From a virus: a DNA stretch of 32,332 nucleotides. The notes below the pieces were generated by a model. It was given only the letters and a program-made list of their open reading frames with translations, was not told where the DNA came from and did not search any database. The stretch's first letter is position 1. Every line of letters starts with the position of its first letter. The stretch is from IMG/VR virus record IMGVR_UViG_3300024520_000318, positions 1 to 32,332 of that record. One strand, 5' to 3'. This document shows positions 1-6,351 of this stretch, one piece after another. A program made the position numbers and the translations under genes.

Positions 1-7
1 ACAAAAC

Positions 8-201
8 GTCAAAATTTCGGCTTTTTTCCGGCGTCAAGGGAAATTTTTAGTTTTTTTGTGACAAATTGTCAGTATTTCCGGTGTTTTTGTCAAAATTTTA
101 GTACTTTTCGGAAGTCAATAAAAATAAAAATAAAAAATTTTTCACTTGACACGTTTTTTTAGCATTTTTTTCGCCGCGAGGTTTTCCCCGTCAAGGGAAA
201 T
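8..201. repeat. Short direct repeats in AT-rich DNA (iteron-like)
   Basis: GTCAAAATTT occurs at 8-17 and 89-98. CGTCAAGGGAAAT occurs at 32-44 and 189-201. A related GTCAGTATTTCCGG lies at 68-81, and an odd-centred palindrome TGACAAATTGTCA at 59-71. GTCA also occurs near 113 and 190. Repeated short words in an AT-rich stretch resemble iterons of an origin or operator clusters, but copies are few and spacing is irregular. Confidence 0.45.
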
Positions 202-217
202 CGTGTTTTTTAGCAAA

Positions 218-330
218 AAAAGATCCTTTTTTCTTTAAAAAGATCCTTTTTTGACGAAAAGATCCTTTTTTTAGGGGATCGCCGGGGGGATCTTTTGGGG
301 GGGATCTTTTTTTTAAAAAGGATCTTTTTT
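218..330. repeat. Array of GATC sites embedded in A-tract/T-tract mini-hairpins
   Basis: Seven GATC sites start at 222, 242, 261, 277, 289, 303 and 321, about one per 12-20 bases. Three direct copies of AAAAGATCCTTTTTT lie at 218-232, 238-252 and 257-271. An inverted version, AAAAAGGATCTTTTTT, lies at 315-330. Each copy can fold on itself, and direct copies can pair with the inverted one. The array could be an origin or packaging element, a site read by adenine methylation, or a multi-part terminator; nothing in the sequence decides between these. Confidence 0.6.
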
Positions 331-361
331 AGGGCGAACGGTGCAAATGAGGTATCACCAT

Positions 362-375
362 TGATAAGTTATCAC
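362..375. promoter_or_regulatory. Operator-like dyad sharing a core with the 4.7 and 5.2 kb promoters
   Basis: TGATAAGTTATCA (362-374) is a perfect odd-centred 13-bp palindrome. The 11-mer TAAGTTATCAC at 365-375 recurs on the opposite strand at 4764-4774 inside a promoter element, and ten of its bases recur at 5193-5202. The shared word suggests one regulator reads all three places; this is inference. Confidence 0.35.
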
Positions 376-580
376 CTTGCTTTTCGGGTGGTCGAAAGTG
401 AGGGACCAGACCCCGCCGCCGGAATTTTCGACATGACCCCGCAAAATTTTTTTCGCGATCGCCGGACCAGGCGGCTCGATTTTTTTTTTTCACCGGGGGG
501 ATCTTTTCCAGGTTGCAGAGTACCAGTTTAGGTATGCAAGCTAACTGTATTGTATCGAGTGCTTCACCGGGGCGAATGAT

Positions 581-754
581 CCACCCTGACCGGCAAAAAG
601 GTTAATGTACCACCTTAAGCAACCCATTTTTTTCACCGGCGCACCTACATTTTTCGCTAAAGACCCACTGACCACCTCTAAAACTCACCCTAGAGAGAGA
701 GAAGAAAAGAAAGATCTATATGTATAGAGTGGAGTATTCGAGCCGGTCAGGTGG
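581..754. repeat. Separated inverted repeat flanking a homopurine run
   Basis: CCACCCTGACCGGC (581-594) and GCCGGTCAGGTGG (742-754) are reverse complements apart from one extra C in the left arm. The roughly 150 bases between them hold an uninterrupted purine run at 692-714. The position, just before the terminase gene, would fit a packaging (cos or pac) element, but no cleavage site can be read from sequence alone. Confidence 0.35.
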
Positions 755-844
755 TCCACGACGCACGGATCTAACTCGATGGTCTACGCGCCCCGGTCCG
801 GTGTTGCCAGTAATGGGCTATACTAGGCCCAACCCCGTGAGAAA

Positions 845-2212
845 ATGACCCGAAACAAAACCGTACAGTTAGCCGAAGAGATCCGCCGTGACCCCCTACG
901 GTTCGAACGATACCGGGTAGGCACGGGCGCGCCGGCGTTTCATTCGGATACCGCCCGCGAAAAACTTTTAAGGGCGGGCAACCAATGGGGGAAGACCCGC
1001 GCCGGCGCGCGTGAAATGTTGTGGATTATGACGGGTCAACACCCCTGGCGGGAAGTGAAAAAAACCCCCGTTCGGGGTCGCGTGGTGACGTATTCCTGGG
1101 CGCAAAGCGTGGAAGTTCAGCGGCGAATAAATGAGATCCTGCCTAAATTTATGGTGGAGGGTTTCGATTTCAACGATCAACGGGGATTTGTGGGCGCTAA
1201 AATTAAGCTAAAAAAACAATACGGCGGTTCAATGGTGGAAGTCATGACCGCCGGCCAGGATAGCATAGCCCACGGGGCGGCGACGCTCGATTTCGTGTGG
1301 ATAGATGAACCCCCACCCCGGGCGCTTTACTCCGAATTACTAGCGCGTTTATTAGTGAAAAAAGGAACCCTTTTTATTACTATGACGCCGATCGGGCGCC
1401 CCGTTGATTGGTTAGTGGAAGAAATCGAAGAAGGCCGGCTAACCGATCACCGTTTTGATCTAACGCCGGAAAACTGCCCCCACCTGGACGCCGGCCAAAT
1501 CGCCGGAATTGCGGATAAATACCTACCCCACGAACGCCCCCAACGTATGAACGGTCAGTGGTACGGTGAAAGCCCCGATCGGTTTTTTGAGGCGTTCAGT
1601 CAAATAGCCGTCACCGATGAAACACCACGCGGTGAGGTAAAGATAGCGATCGGCATAGACCACGGCGAGGGTATAGGGAAAGAGGCGGCGATCCTCATGT
1701 TGTATATAGACGGGGACTACCCGAAAATTTGGGTAATAGATGAATACCGCAACACAAAAAGAACCGATCCGGACGAAGATGCTTACGGAATTTTGAAGAT
1801 GTTAAGGCGCCACGATATACGCCCACAAGAGGTTGATTTATGCGTTGGTGATATCAACACCGCCGGGAAGGGCGCGGGGGGTATCAAGGTGAACGACGCC
1901 CTATCGGACGCGATACGCCGCCAGACAAAAACCAAACACCCCCCGATCGTGATACGATCGGCGCGAAAAGGCCGGGGATCTGTAATGTACGGTAGCCGCT
2001 TGATAAATTACGCGCTTAGGCGGGGAGATCTGACCTTGCACCCCCGGTGCAAAACCCTAATACATAGCTTTCAACATTTTAAAGGGCATGAAGAGGATTT
2101 AAAGCACCCCCTGGATGCCGCGCGCTATGTAATCAGTGCTATTCTAGCGAATAAAAAAGGTTATTTCCGGCTTCGTTTCACCGGTGGGGAGATTACACAA
2201 CATGCAAGATGA
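845..2212 (+). CDS. terL: Terminase large subunit (DNA packaging ATPase and nuclease)
   Basis: The two-domain packaging motor translocates DNA into the procapsid through the portal and cuts it. The 455-residue length is usual. The ATPase domain has a Walker A-type loop AGNQWGKT (residues 44-51) and Walker B VWIDE (151-155), with an ITMTP coupling-like motif near 178. The RNase H-like nuclease domain shows three spaced acidic residues: D272 in IGIDHG, D336 in VGDIN and D424 in HPLDAARY. The ATG at 845 is preceded by only a weak ribosome binding site (GTGAG). The gene ends overlapping the portal start by 11 nt, so the two are translationally coupled. No small subunit is seen upstream. The call is firm; the headful or cos mechanism cannot be told. 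Confidence 0.95.
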   Translation: MTRNKTVQLAEEIRRDPLRFERYRVGTGAPAFHSDTAREKLLRAGNQWGKTRAGAREMLWIMTGQHPWREVKKTPVRGRVVTYSWAQSVEVQRRINEILPKFMVEGFDFNDQRGFVGAKIKLKKQYGGSMVEVMTAGQDSIAHGAATLDFVWIDEPPPRALYSELLARLLVKKGTLFITMTPIGRPVDWLVEEIEEGRLTDHRFDLTPENCPHLDAGQIAGIADKYLPHERPQRMNGQWYGESPDRFFEAFSQIAVTDETPRGEVKIAIGIDHGEGIGKEAAILMLYIDGDYPKIWVIDEYRNTKRTDPDEDAYGILKMLRRHDIRPQEVDLCVGDINTAGKGAGGIKVNDALSDAIRRQTKTKHPPIVIRSARKGRGSVMYGSRLINYALRRGDLTLHPRCKTLIHSFQHFKGHEEDLKHPLDAARYVISAILANKKGYFRLRFTGGEITQHAR

Positions 2213-3614
2213 AATTTACACGCCACCGCTACCCGACGATCGCTATGATTCGGAACGCGTGGAACACTCTAGACAACGTTACCGGCTCCTTTCCGGCGCC
2301 TGGAAACAAGATCTAGAACAAGTTTTAGCCCGTGAGATCGGATCCGTCCGGCTTCGGGCGTGGGGACCGGACCCGGACCTAACAAAAAACGTTTTTCGGA
2401 ACGTGGTATCCCAATTATCCGTTTTGTATGACTCGGAACCCGTGATCACCCACGAAGAACCCGGGGCGGCGGAAGACCTGCAAAAAATTATTTCAGGCGG
2501 CGGTTTATGGCAATTTGCCCCACGCTTGCAACAAATAACGGTGGGGCTTCGTGAGGGTCTTTACCGGTTGGCGGTGGTGGGCGGTGGTGACGAAGATCCC
2601 GTTTTATCGATCCGTATTGTCTCCCCTGACATGGTTTTAGCCACGCCTGACATAGACGAACCCGATCGACCCGTCGAAATCACCGAATTTCGGCTTCGTA
2701 TGATCGGGGATGATTACGAATGGACGCGGGACGTCCTATCTATAAAGGGGGATCCGTATTTTAGGGTTCTTTCCGGCGACGGTTCCGAAGACCTATCAGA
2801 AATGTTTTTAGGCGTCCGGGGCGGTTTAGTGGGGGATGACTACCCCTATTATTGCGAGGGTAAACCGTGTTTGCCGTATACGCTCTACCACGCGGAACGG
2901 AATAGCCACCTATTTTCGCCTTATTTCGGTTTTGAGCTAGTACAGGGTTCGCTAATAACGGCGGTTCTATGGACATTTTGGCGTAATTGCGTCAAGTCTG
3001 CAAGTTGGCCCCAACGTTACGCCGTGGGGGTACGCCCCGCCGGCGGGCTAGTCACGGATAACGCGCAAAATATGGCGTATATACCCACGGACCCGGCCAG
3101 CCTTTTAAATTTTGAACCGTCCAGCGATATCGCGCCGGTGTTGGGCCAATTCCAGCCCGGATCAGACCCGATCGCCCTGGGCGAGGCGATCCGGGCATAC
3201 GCGGCGGATCTATCTATGGATTTCGGTATCTCTGAAACGGATTTGGCACGCCTGGGCGGTTCCCCACGTTCCGGCTATGCGATTAGCCTAAGCCGGGAAG
3301 GGGTGCGAAACGCCCAACGCCGCGCGGAGCCTCAATTCCGCCGGGGTGACCTGGAAACCCTTTCTAAAATCGCGGCGTTTTGGAACCGCGCCACGGGTTC
3401 AACCCTTCCGGAAACCGGGTGGCAGATCAACTATCCCGGGGCGCCCCTATCTAGTGAAGAAAAAGTTCAGGCGGTGGAAGAGTGGAAAAGCCTATCAGAA
3501 TTGGGTGTAGCGTCCCCGGTGGATTTGTACATGATGATCCACAACGTAAGCCGCGACACCGCAACCCGTGAATTAGAGCGTATCGCATTAGAGCGATCAA
3601 GATTTAACAGTTAG
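2202..3614 (+). CDS. Portal protein
   Basis: Portals form the dodecameric ring at one capsid vertex through which terminase pumps DNA and onto which connectors attach. This 470-residue protein follows the terminase with an 11-nt overlap and precedes the scaffold, the classic portal position. Its length fits siphovirus portals. The middle contains a long region rich in aromatic and acidic residues, and the C-terminal third (after about residue 330) is helical and charged, as in portal crown/stem regions. I chose ATG 2202, preceded by GGGGAG at 2186-2191, over an in-frame GTG at 2184 that would extend six residues. Identification rests mainly on context, size and general resemblance rather than on a catalytic motif. 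Confidence 0.85.
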   Translation: MQDEIYTPPLPDDRYDSERVEHSRQRYRLLSGAWKQDLEQVLAREIGSVRLRAWGPDPDLTKNVFRNVVSQLSVLYDSEPVITHEEPGAAEDLQKIISGGGLWQFAPRLQQITVGLREGLYRLAVVGGGDEDPVLSIRIVSPDMVLATPDIDEPDRPVEITEFRLRMIGDDYEWTRDVLSIKGDPYFRVLSGDGSEDLSEMFLGVRGGLVGDDYPYYCEGKPCLPYTLYHAERNSHLFSPYFGFELVQGSLITAVLWTFWRNCVKSASWPQRYAVGVRPAGGLVTDNAQNMAYIPTDPASLLNFEPSSDIAPVLGQFQPGSDPIALGEAIRAYAADLSMDFGISETDLARLGGSPRSGYAISLSREGVRNAQRRAEPQFRRGDLETLSKIAAFWNRATGSTLPETGWQINYPGAPLSSEEKVQAVEEWKSLSELGVASPVDLYMMIHNVSRDTATRELERIALERSRFNS

Positions 3615-3623
3615 GAGTAAAAA

Positions 3624-4202
3624 ATGGCAGACGACACCCCGACAACCGAAACCCCCGACGCCCCCGACGCGGCGCCGGCCACCGAAAAACAGACGGTCCC
3701 ATATGAGCGATTCGCGCAAAAAGTGGCAGAAATAAAAGCCCTTGAAACGAAATTGGCCGAAGCCGCCCAGTCTTCCGACGTTGCGGCGGCGTGGGAAACC
3801 AAACACAACGAGCTAAACGCCACGTTTGAAAGTGAGCGCGCGGCGTGGAACCAAAAAAGCGCGCTGTATCAAGTGGGGATCAACGATCCCGACGTTTCCG
3901 AGTTAGCCCGGTGGCGTTTCGAAAAAAGCGGATCGGAAGATTTCGGGCAGTGGTTAGAAACGGACGCGAAAAACGATCCGATTTTAAAAACCCACCTAAC
4001 GAAGCCCGAAGCGGCGCCCACGGCGGCACCCACGCCGGAAGCCACGCCGGCACCTAGCCCAAACACGGGCGCCAGATCAGCACCACCGCCCCGGGGTGAG
4101 TTTTCCCCGGAAGCGGTGCAGAATATGAGTATTGAAGAGATAAAAGCCAACTATGGAAAAATAGCGGGCGCGTGGGGCTATACGCCCCGGAAATTCAACT
4201 AA
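3624..4202 (+). CDS. Capsid scaffolding protein (probable)
   Basis: Scaffolding proteins guide capsid assembly and leave the procapsid. This 192-residue protein starts at an ATG after a good ribosome binding site (AGGAG, seven bases upstream). It has an acidic, Thr/Ala/Pro-rich N terminus and a helical segment at about 26-75 likely to be a coiled coil. After a mixed middle comes a Pro/Ala-rich linker (about 128-155) and a short C-terminal segment rich in basic and aromatic residues, the part that usually contacts the shell. Low complexity, high charge and position after the portal all fit a scaffold. No protease domain is visible. The stop overlaps the end of a convergent minus-strand gene by four bases, and the capsid gene is 1.1 kb downstream instead of adjacent. 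Confidence 0.75.
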   Translation: MADDTPTTETPDAPDAAPATEKQTVPYERFAQKVAEIKALETKLAEAAQSSDVAAAWETKHNELNATFESERAAWNQKSALYQVGINDPDVSELARWRFEKSGSEDFGQWLETDAKNDPILKTHLTKPEAAPTAAPTPEATPAPSPNTGARSAPPPRGEFSPEAVQNMSIEEIKANYGKIAGAWGYTPRKFN

Positions 4203-4495
4203 CGCCAACCCGGAAGATCTACGGGTTTTAAAAGGTTTTTAACCTCTAAAAACCGATCCCCTTCGAATATTAGGCGGGTCAAGTCCACCCATATTTCCTC
4301 AATTTCCGCATAATTTAAAGGCGTAGACTCTTTCTTTTTGTTTTGGTCTGAAAATTTTAGACTTTCCGCAATGCGCACGTTTCTACAATCCCTTATTATT
4401 AGATCTTTGGGTTCTTCCGACGAATTAGATTGAAATTGAATTCCAATACAATCACATTCCCATTTAACAAACCTTGATTTTATGGGGTTTTTCAT
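4199..4495 (-). CDS. Hypothetical protein of the antisense cassette, 98 residues
   Basis: I do not recognise this protein. It is the second gene of the left unit of the minus-strand cassette. Its ATG shares one base with the stop of the upstream 74-residue gene (TAATG), so the two are coupled; the frame continues upstream but a start there would lie inside that gene. The N-terminal part carries three cysteines, two as CDC near residue 15 and one near 38 (RDCRN). A Lys/Glu-rich middle follows, then an amphipathic helix around IEEIWVDLTRLIF. No signal peptide or membrane segment is seen. Base composition is more AT-rich than the flanking late genes, which fits a separately acquired moron. The gene ends four bases inside the scaffold gene with no terminator visible. 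Confidence 0.7.
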   Translation of the reverse strand: MKNPIKSRFVKWECDCIGIQFQSNSSEEPKDLIIRDCRNVRIAESLKFSDQNKKKESTPLNYAEIEEIWVDLTRLIFEGDRFLEVKNLLKPVDLPGWR

Positions 4496-4719
4496 TAGCG
4501 CTCCCCGGGGAGCGCGGAGTATGAGCGCCACGCTTCCGTGCTTTCTATCATAGCGCCGGCCAACTGACGGCAAGCGGAATCGATACGATCCCCGATTTCC
4601 GCGCGGGCTTCCGGCGCGGCTTTTTGTAGTTCCGCCTTTAAAGAAAAAACAAGTTCGAACGCCTTTTTTTCTTCGTTGTGGGCTTTTTCGTATTTTTCGT
4701 TTAGTTTTGCGAGGGTCAT
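4495..4719 (-). CDS. Hypothetical small helical protein of the antisense cassette, 74 residues
   Basis: Almost the whole protein is predicted helix by eye: charged heptad-like runs of Lys, Glu, Ala and Leu from residue 4 to about 68, suggesting a coiled coil or small helical bundle. It is the first gene after the promoter element at 4717-4782. The start is clear: AAGGAC followed by a spacer containing six A residues before ATG. The second gene of the unit begins at its stop codon. Function is unknown. Small all-helical proteins made from their own promoter inside a structural operon are often host-takeover or anti-defence factors, but nothing here proves that. Confidence 0.7.
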   Translation of the reverse strand: MTLAKLNEKYEKAHNEEKKAFELVFSLKAELQKAAPEARAEIGDRIDSACRQLAGAMIESTEAWRSYSALPGER

Positions 4720-4782
4720 TTTTTTAGTCCTTAGTGGCTGGGTACATCTACTTATAATCAGTAGTGATAACTTAATCCACCT
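4717..4782 (-). promoter_or_regulatory. Promoter/leader element, copy 1 of a 66-bp repeat
   Basis: Read on the minus strand, this element holds GGATTAAGTTATCA, a TATAAG -10-like box with a poor -35, and an AAGGAC ribosome binding site before the ATG. A twin at 5145-5210 differs at only two bases. The core on the plus strand is ATCAGTAGTGAT, an ATCA-N4-TGAT dyad lying immediately upstream of and partly across the -10, where a repressor would block transcription. The element serves the 74- and 98-residue genes. Confidence 0.7.
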
Positions 4783-4788
4783 CTAAAT

Positions 4789-4812
4789 AAAAAAAACCGC
4801 CCTTTCGGGCGG
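4789..4812 (-). terminator. Rho-independent terminator after the 103-residue gene
   Basis: On the minus strand CCGCCC-GAAA-GGGCGG (4812 to 4797) forms a six-base-pair stem with a GAAA tetraloop and is followed by eight T residues. It lies 23 bases after the stop of the gene at 4836-5147 and just upstream of copy 1 of the promoter element, so the two units of the cassette are transcribed separately. Confidence 0.9.
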
Positions 4813-4835
4813 CGTGGTTTGGGTTGCGGTGGGGT

Positions 4836-5147
4836 TTACATTCGAACTTCAAGGCCGGTTTGGGCTTTAATTATCTCTTTCAAACTTCCCGCGTAGACAT
4901 TGGAAACCTCAAAAACAGTTTCGGTATTTTTTCCCGCGCATAGTTGGCGGACGCTTGGCACCTTTGAAAAAGTCATAGAATAGGTGTCATTTTCGTTTAG
5001 AGTGATTTTTAGGTGGTTGGCCTTTTTGGGGTTTGTTCCAATTCTAAACGCTAACGCGTCAGGATAGGCTATAAGGTTTTTAGCTCCGATCATTTTTAAA
5101 GTGAACCCTAATTGTTTTGCGATAGTGTTTGCGGTTTCGTTTTTCAT
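4836..5147 (-). CDS. Conserved-type small phage protein, 103 residues, function unknown
   Basis: The sequence resembles a widespread family of about 100-residue phage and plasmid proteins of unknown role, with GAKN near residue 21, an F-x-IG strand, NHLKITL, then D-Y-x-x-x-F and a C-terminal TGL. This recognition is from memory and not confirmed. I chose ATG 5147, preceded by AAGGAC and an A-run, rather than a longer frame running to 5288 that would cross the promoter. It is the only gene of the right unit of the cassette, with its own promoter copy (5145-5210) and terminator (4789-4812). No membrane segment or enzyme motif is visible. A stand-alone promoter-gene-terminator unit is the standard form of a moron. 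Confidence 0.75.
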   Translation of the reverse strand: MKNETANTIAKQLGFTLKMIGAKNLIAYPDALAFRIGTNPKKANHLKITLNENDTYSMTFSKVPSVRQLCAGKNTETVFEVSNVYAGSLKEIIKAQTGLEVRM

Positions 5148-5210
5148 TTTTTTAGTCCTTAGTGGCTGGGTACATCTACTTATAATCACTACTGATAACT
5201 TAATCCACCT
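5145..5210 (-). promoter_or_regulatory. Promoter/leader element, copy 2 of the 66-bp repeat
   Basis: This element is identical to 4717-4782 at 64 of 66 positions. The differences are G4761 to C5189 and G4764 to C5192, so the dyad core reads ATCACTACTGAT, exactly the reverse complement of the copy 1 core. It carries the same -10-like TATAAG and AAGGAC ribosome binding site on the minus strand, and drives the 103-residue gene. Confidence 0.7.
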
Positions 5211-5232
5211 TTTTCGCTTTTTTATTTTTTCG

Positions 5233-5241
5233 TGATATGAT
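5233..5241 (+). promoter_or_regulatory. Candidate extended -10 promoter for the major capsid gene
   Basis: TGATATGAT matches an extended -10 (TG-N-TATGAT) about 90 bases before the capsid start; the -35 region (TTCGCT) is poor. The capsid gene lies beyond an antisense cassette, so a promoter of its own would make sense, but readthrough from upstream cannot be excluded. Confidence 0.35.
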
Positions 5242-5307
5242 CCTAAATGCCCGCCGGGTCGCGTCGTTAAAAGCGTTTTTGGGTACATCGAAAATTTTAA
5301 CTTTTAA

Positions 5308-5323
5308 CGCCGAAAATTCGGCG
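5308..5323 (+). other. Hairpin in the capsid mRNA leader
   Basis: CGCCGAA-AA-TTCGGCG is a perfect inverted repeat ending one base into the G-run (5323-5327) that serves as ribosome binding site for ATG 5333. It could protect the mRNA 5' end or tune translation of the capsid gene. It has no T-run and is not a terminator. Confidence 0.45.
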
Positions 5324-5332
5324 GGGGTATCT

Positions 5333-6247
5333 ATGCCTATTACTAATGCAGGTCTGATTCCAGATCTCCGACTAGCAACCGCACTCGATGCGGCCCTCAG
5401 AGTGATCCTTCACGACGAAATGAGCCTAAGAACAACCGGATCTATTTTGAACCTTGGTTCAATCAATGGCACCGGCGCCTCTGATAGTACGATCCGCTAC
5501 GCGGGCCTTGACGGTTTGGACCCTTTCGCCCCCGCCGGCGAGGCGGCAAACGTCGCGGAAACCGTATTCGTCACTAACTCCGCTCAAGTAGCCGTTGGAC
5601 GTTGCGCCCTTCGGCGTGATATTTCCGATCTCGCGGTCATGACCGGCCTATCTTCCGGGGATGTTGACCCTATGCGGCTCGCTCAAAGTATGGTTGGGGG
5701 CTATGAGCAATTTTTTAATATTTTAGCGGCTGCGGCTCTAAACACACTACCGACACTTGTCGGGGCTGCGGGAGTCGATTGTTCCGTAGACGATTTTTAT
5801 GACGCTATTTTTGCGCTTGAAATCGCCAGTGTTCCGGGCCCGTATACGTCCCTCCTTTCACCTACCCAATTCGCAAACTTTCAAGAGTCTTTACGGGCTG
5901 AAGGTGGCGCGGCTCAATGGATGCCCGCCACGGCTTCAATGTTGCAAATCAAGGGGCAGGGCTACATGGGCCAATTCCTGGGCGTTGATATCTACAAGTC
6001 CGATAAAGTACTTGTCGACGGCGGCGGGGACGCTCACGGCGGAATGTGGGGCTTAGGTTGCATGGGCGCAAAATACGGAACGGTGGTTAATCCCCTGGGT
6101 GGTTTTGTTACCTCGCCCGGTTCTGAAATTGTGGTTGAATTTGAGCGCGTGGCGGCTTCCGCAACTACTCAAATTGTTGGACACGGTTATTTAGGTCTAT
6201 CCGTATTAGAAGCCGCGCGCGGTGTCCAACTACGAACAGACGGATAA
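5333..6247 (+). CDS. Major capsid protein (HK97 fold, probable)
   Basis: The shell subunit: 304 residues, in the usual size range, downstream of portal and scaffold. I chose ATG 5333 because GGGGG stands five bases upstream; the frame stays open to 5237 but that part overlaps regulatory sequence. The protein starts with a helical segment rich in Leu and Ala, followed by an extended Gly/Asn-rich loop. It then alternates helix and strand with many Gly and Ala. The GYMGQFLGVDIYKSDKV stretch near residue 215 and the closing strands with GSEIVVEFERV are typical of the HK97 A-domain and P-domain end region in phage capsids. Length, composition and neighbours support the call; no sequence-level family match could be run. 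A structured RNA region follows the stop. Confidence 0.82.
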   Translation: MPITNAGLIPDLRLATALDAALRVILHDEMSLRTTGSILNLGSINGTGASDSTIRYAGLDGLDPFAPAGEAANVAETVFVTNSAQVAVGRCALRRDISDLAVMTGLSSGDVDPMRLAQSMVGGYEQFFNILAAAALNTLPTLVGAAGVDCSVDDFYDAIFALEIASVPGPYTSLLSPTQFANFQESLRAEGGAAQWMPATASMLQIKGQGYMGQFLGVDIYKSDKVLVDGGGDAHGGMWGLGCMGAKYGTVVNPLGGFVTSPGSEIVVEFERVAASATTQIVGHGYLGLSVLEAARGVQLRTDG

Positions 6248-6258
6248 TATCCCCTTTT

Positions 6259-6336
6259 AGACACCCCCCATTTCTCCCGTTTCGTCGGGGTTATGGGGGG
6301 ATTTTTTGGGGGGTGTCTTCCCCCTGCAACCCCGAC
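6259..6336 (+). terminator. Post-capsid hairpins: terminator with competing alternative folds
   Basis: CCCCCCAT (6264-6271) pairs with ATGGGGGG (6293-6300) and is followed by A and six T residues, a terminator-like hairpin with an inner CCCG/CGGG stem. The same left arm, extended to AGACACCCCCC (6259-6269), instead pairs 11 of 11 with GGGGGGTGTCT (6308-6318). GTCGGGGTT (6284-6292) also pairs 9 of 9 with AACCCCGAC (6328-6336). The folds exclude one another, as in attenuators. A partial terminator after the capsid gene would raise capsid mRNA relative to downstream genes. Confidence 0.65.
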
Positions 6337-6351
6337 AAATAGGATCAGAAA

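Larger units (their letters stand above)
1..844. other. Long non-coding control region upstream of the late genes
   Basis: No open frame here has a convincing ribosome binding site, composition or family resemblance. The first 350 bases are AT-rich with runs of T and A, many GTCA-containing short repeats and an array of GATC sites flanked by A and T tracts. Bases 541-844 hold an interrupted inverted repeat and a homopurine run. No clear promoter with two well-spaced hexamers was found before the terminase gene; a TATACT sits at 819-824 without a good -35. Position before the terminase and the repeat content suggest a replication origin, packaging site or control region; this is inference. A small terminase gene, often found here, is not visible. 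Confidence 0.6.

Noticed and set aside
146-174. TTGACA at 146-151 as a -35 box
   Set aside because: No -10-like hexamer at suitable spacing; the following bases are a T-run.
295-531. Open frame of 78 residues in the left region
   Set aside because: It starts inside the GATC/T-tract array, has poly-Phe from T-runs, no ribosome binding site and no coding-like composition.
4199-4260. GGTTTTT ... AAAAACC hairpin as minus-strand terminator
   Set aside because: It lies inside the last codons of the 98-residue gene and is AT-rich with a weak stem.
5148-5288. N-terminal extension of the 103-residue cassette protein
   Set aside because: It crosses the repeated promoter element, and the shorter start has a ribosome binding site identical to that of the twin unit.
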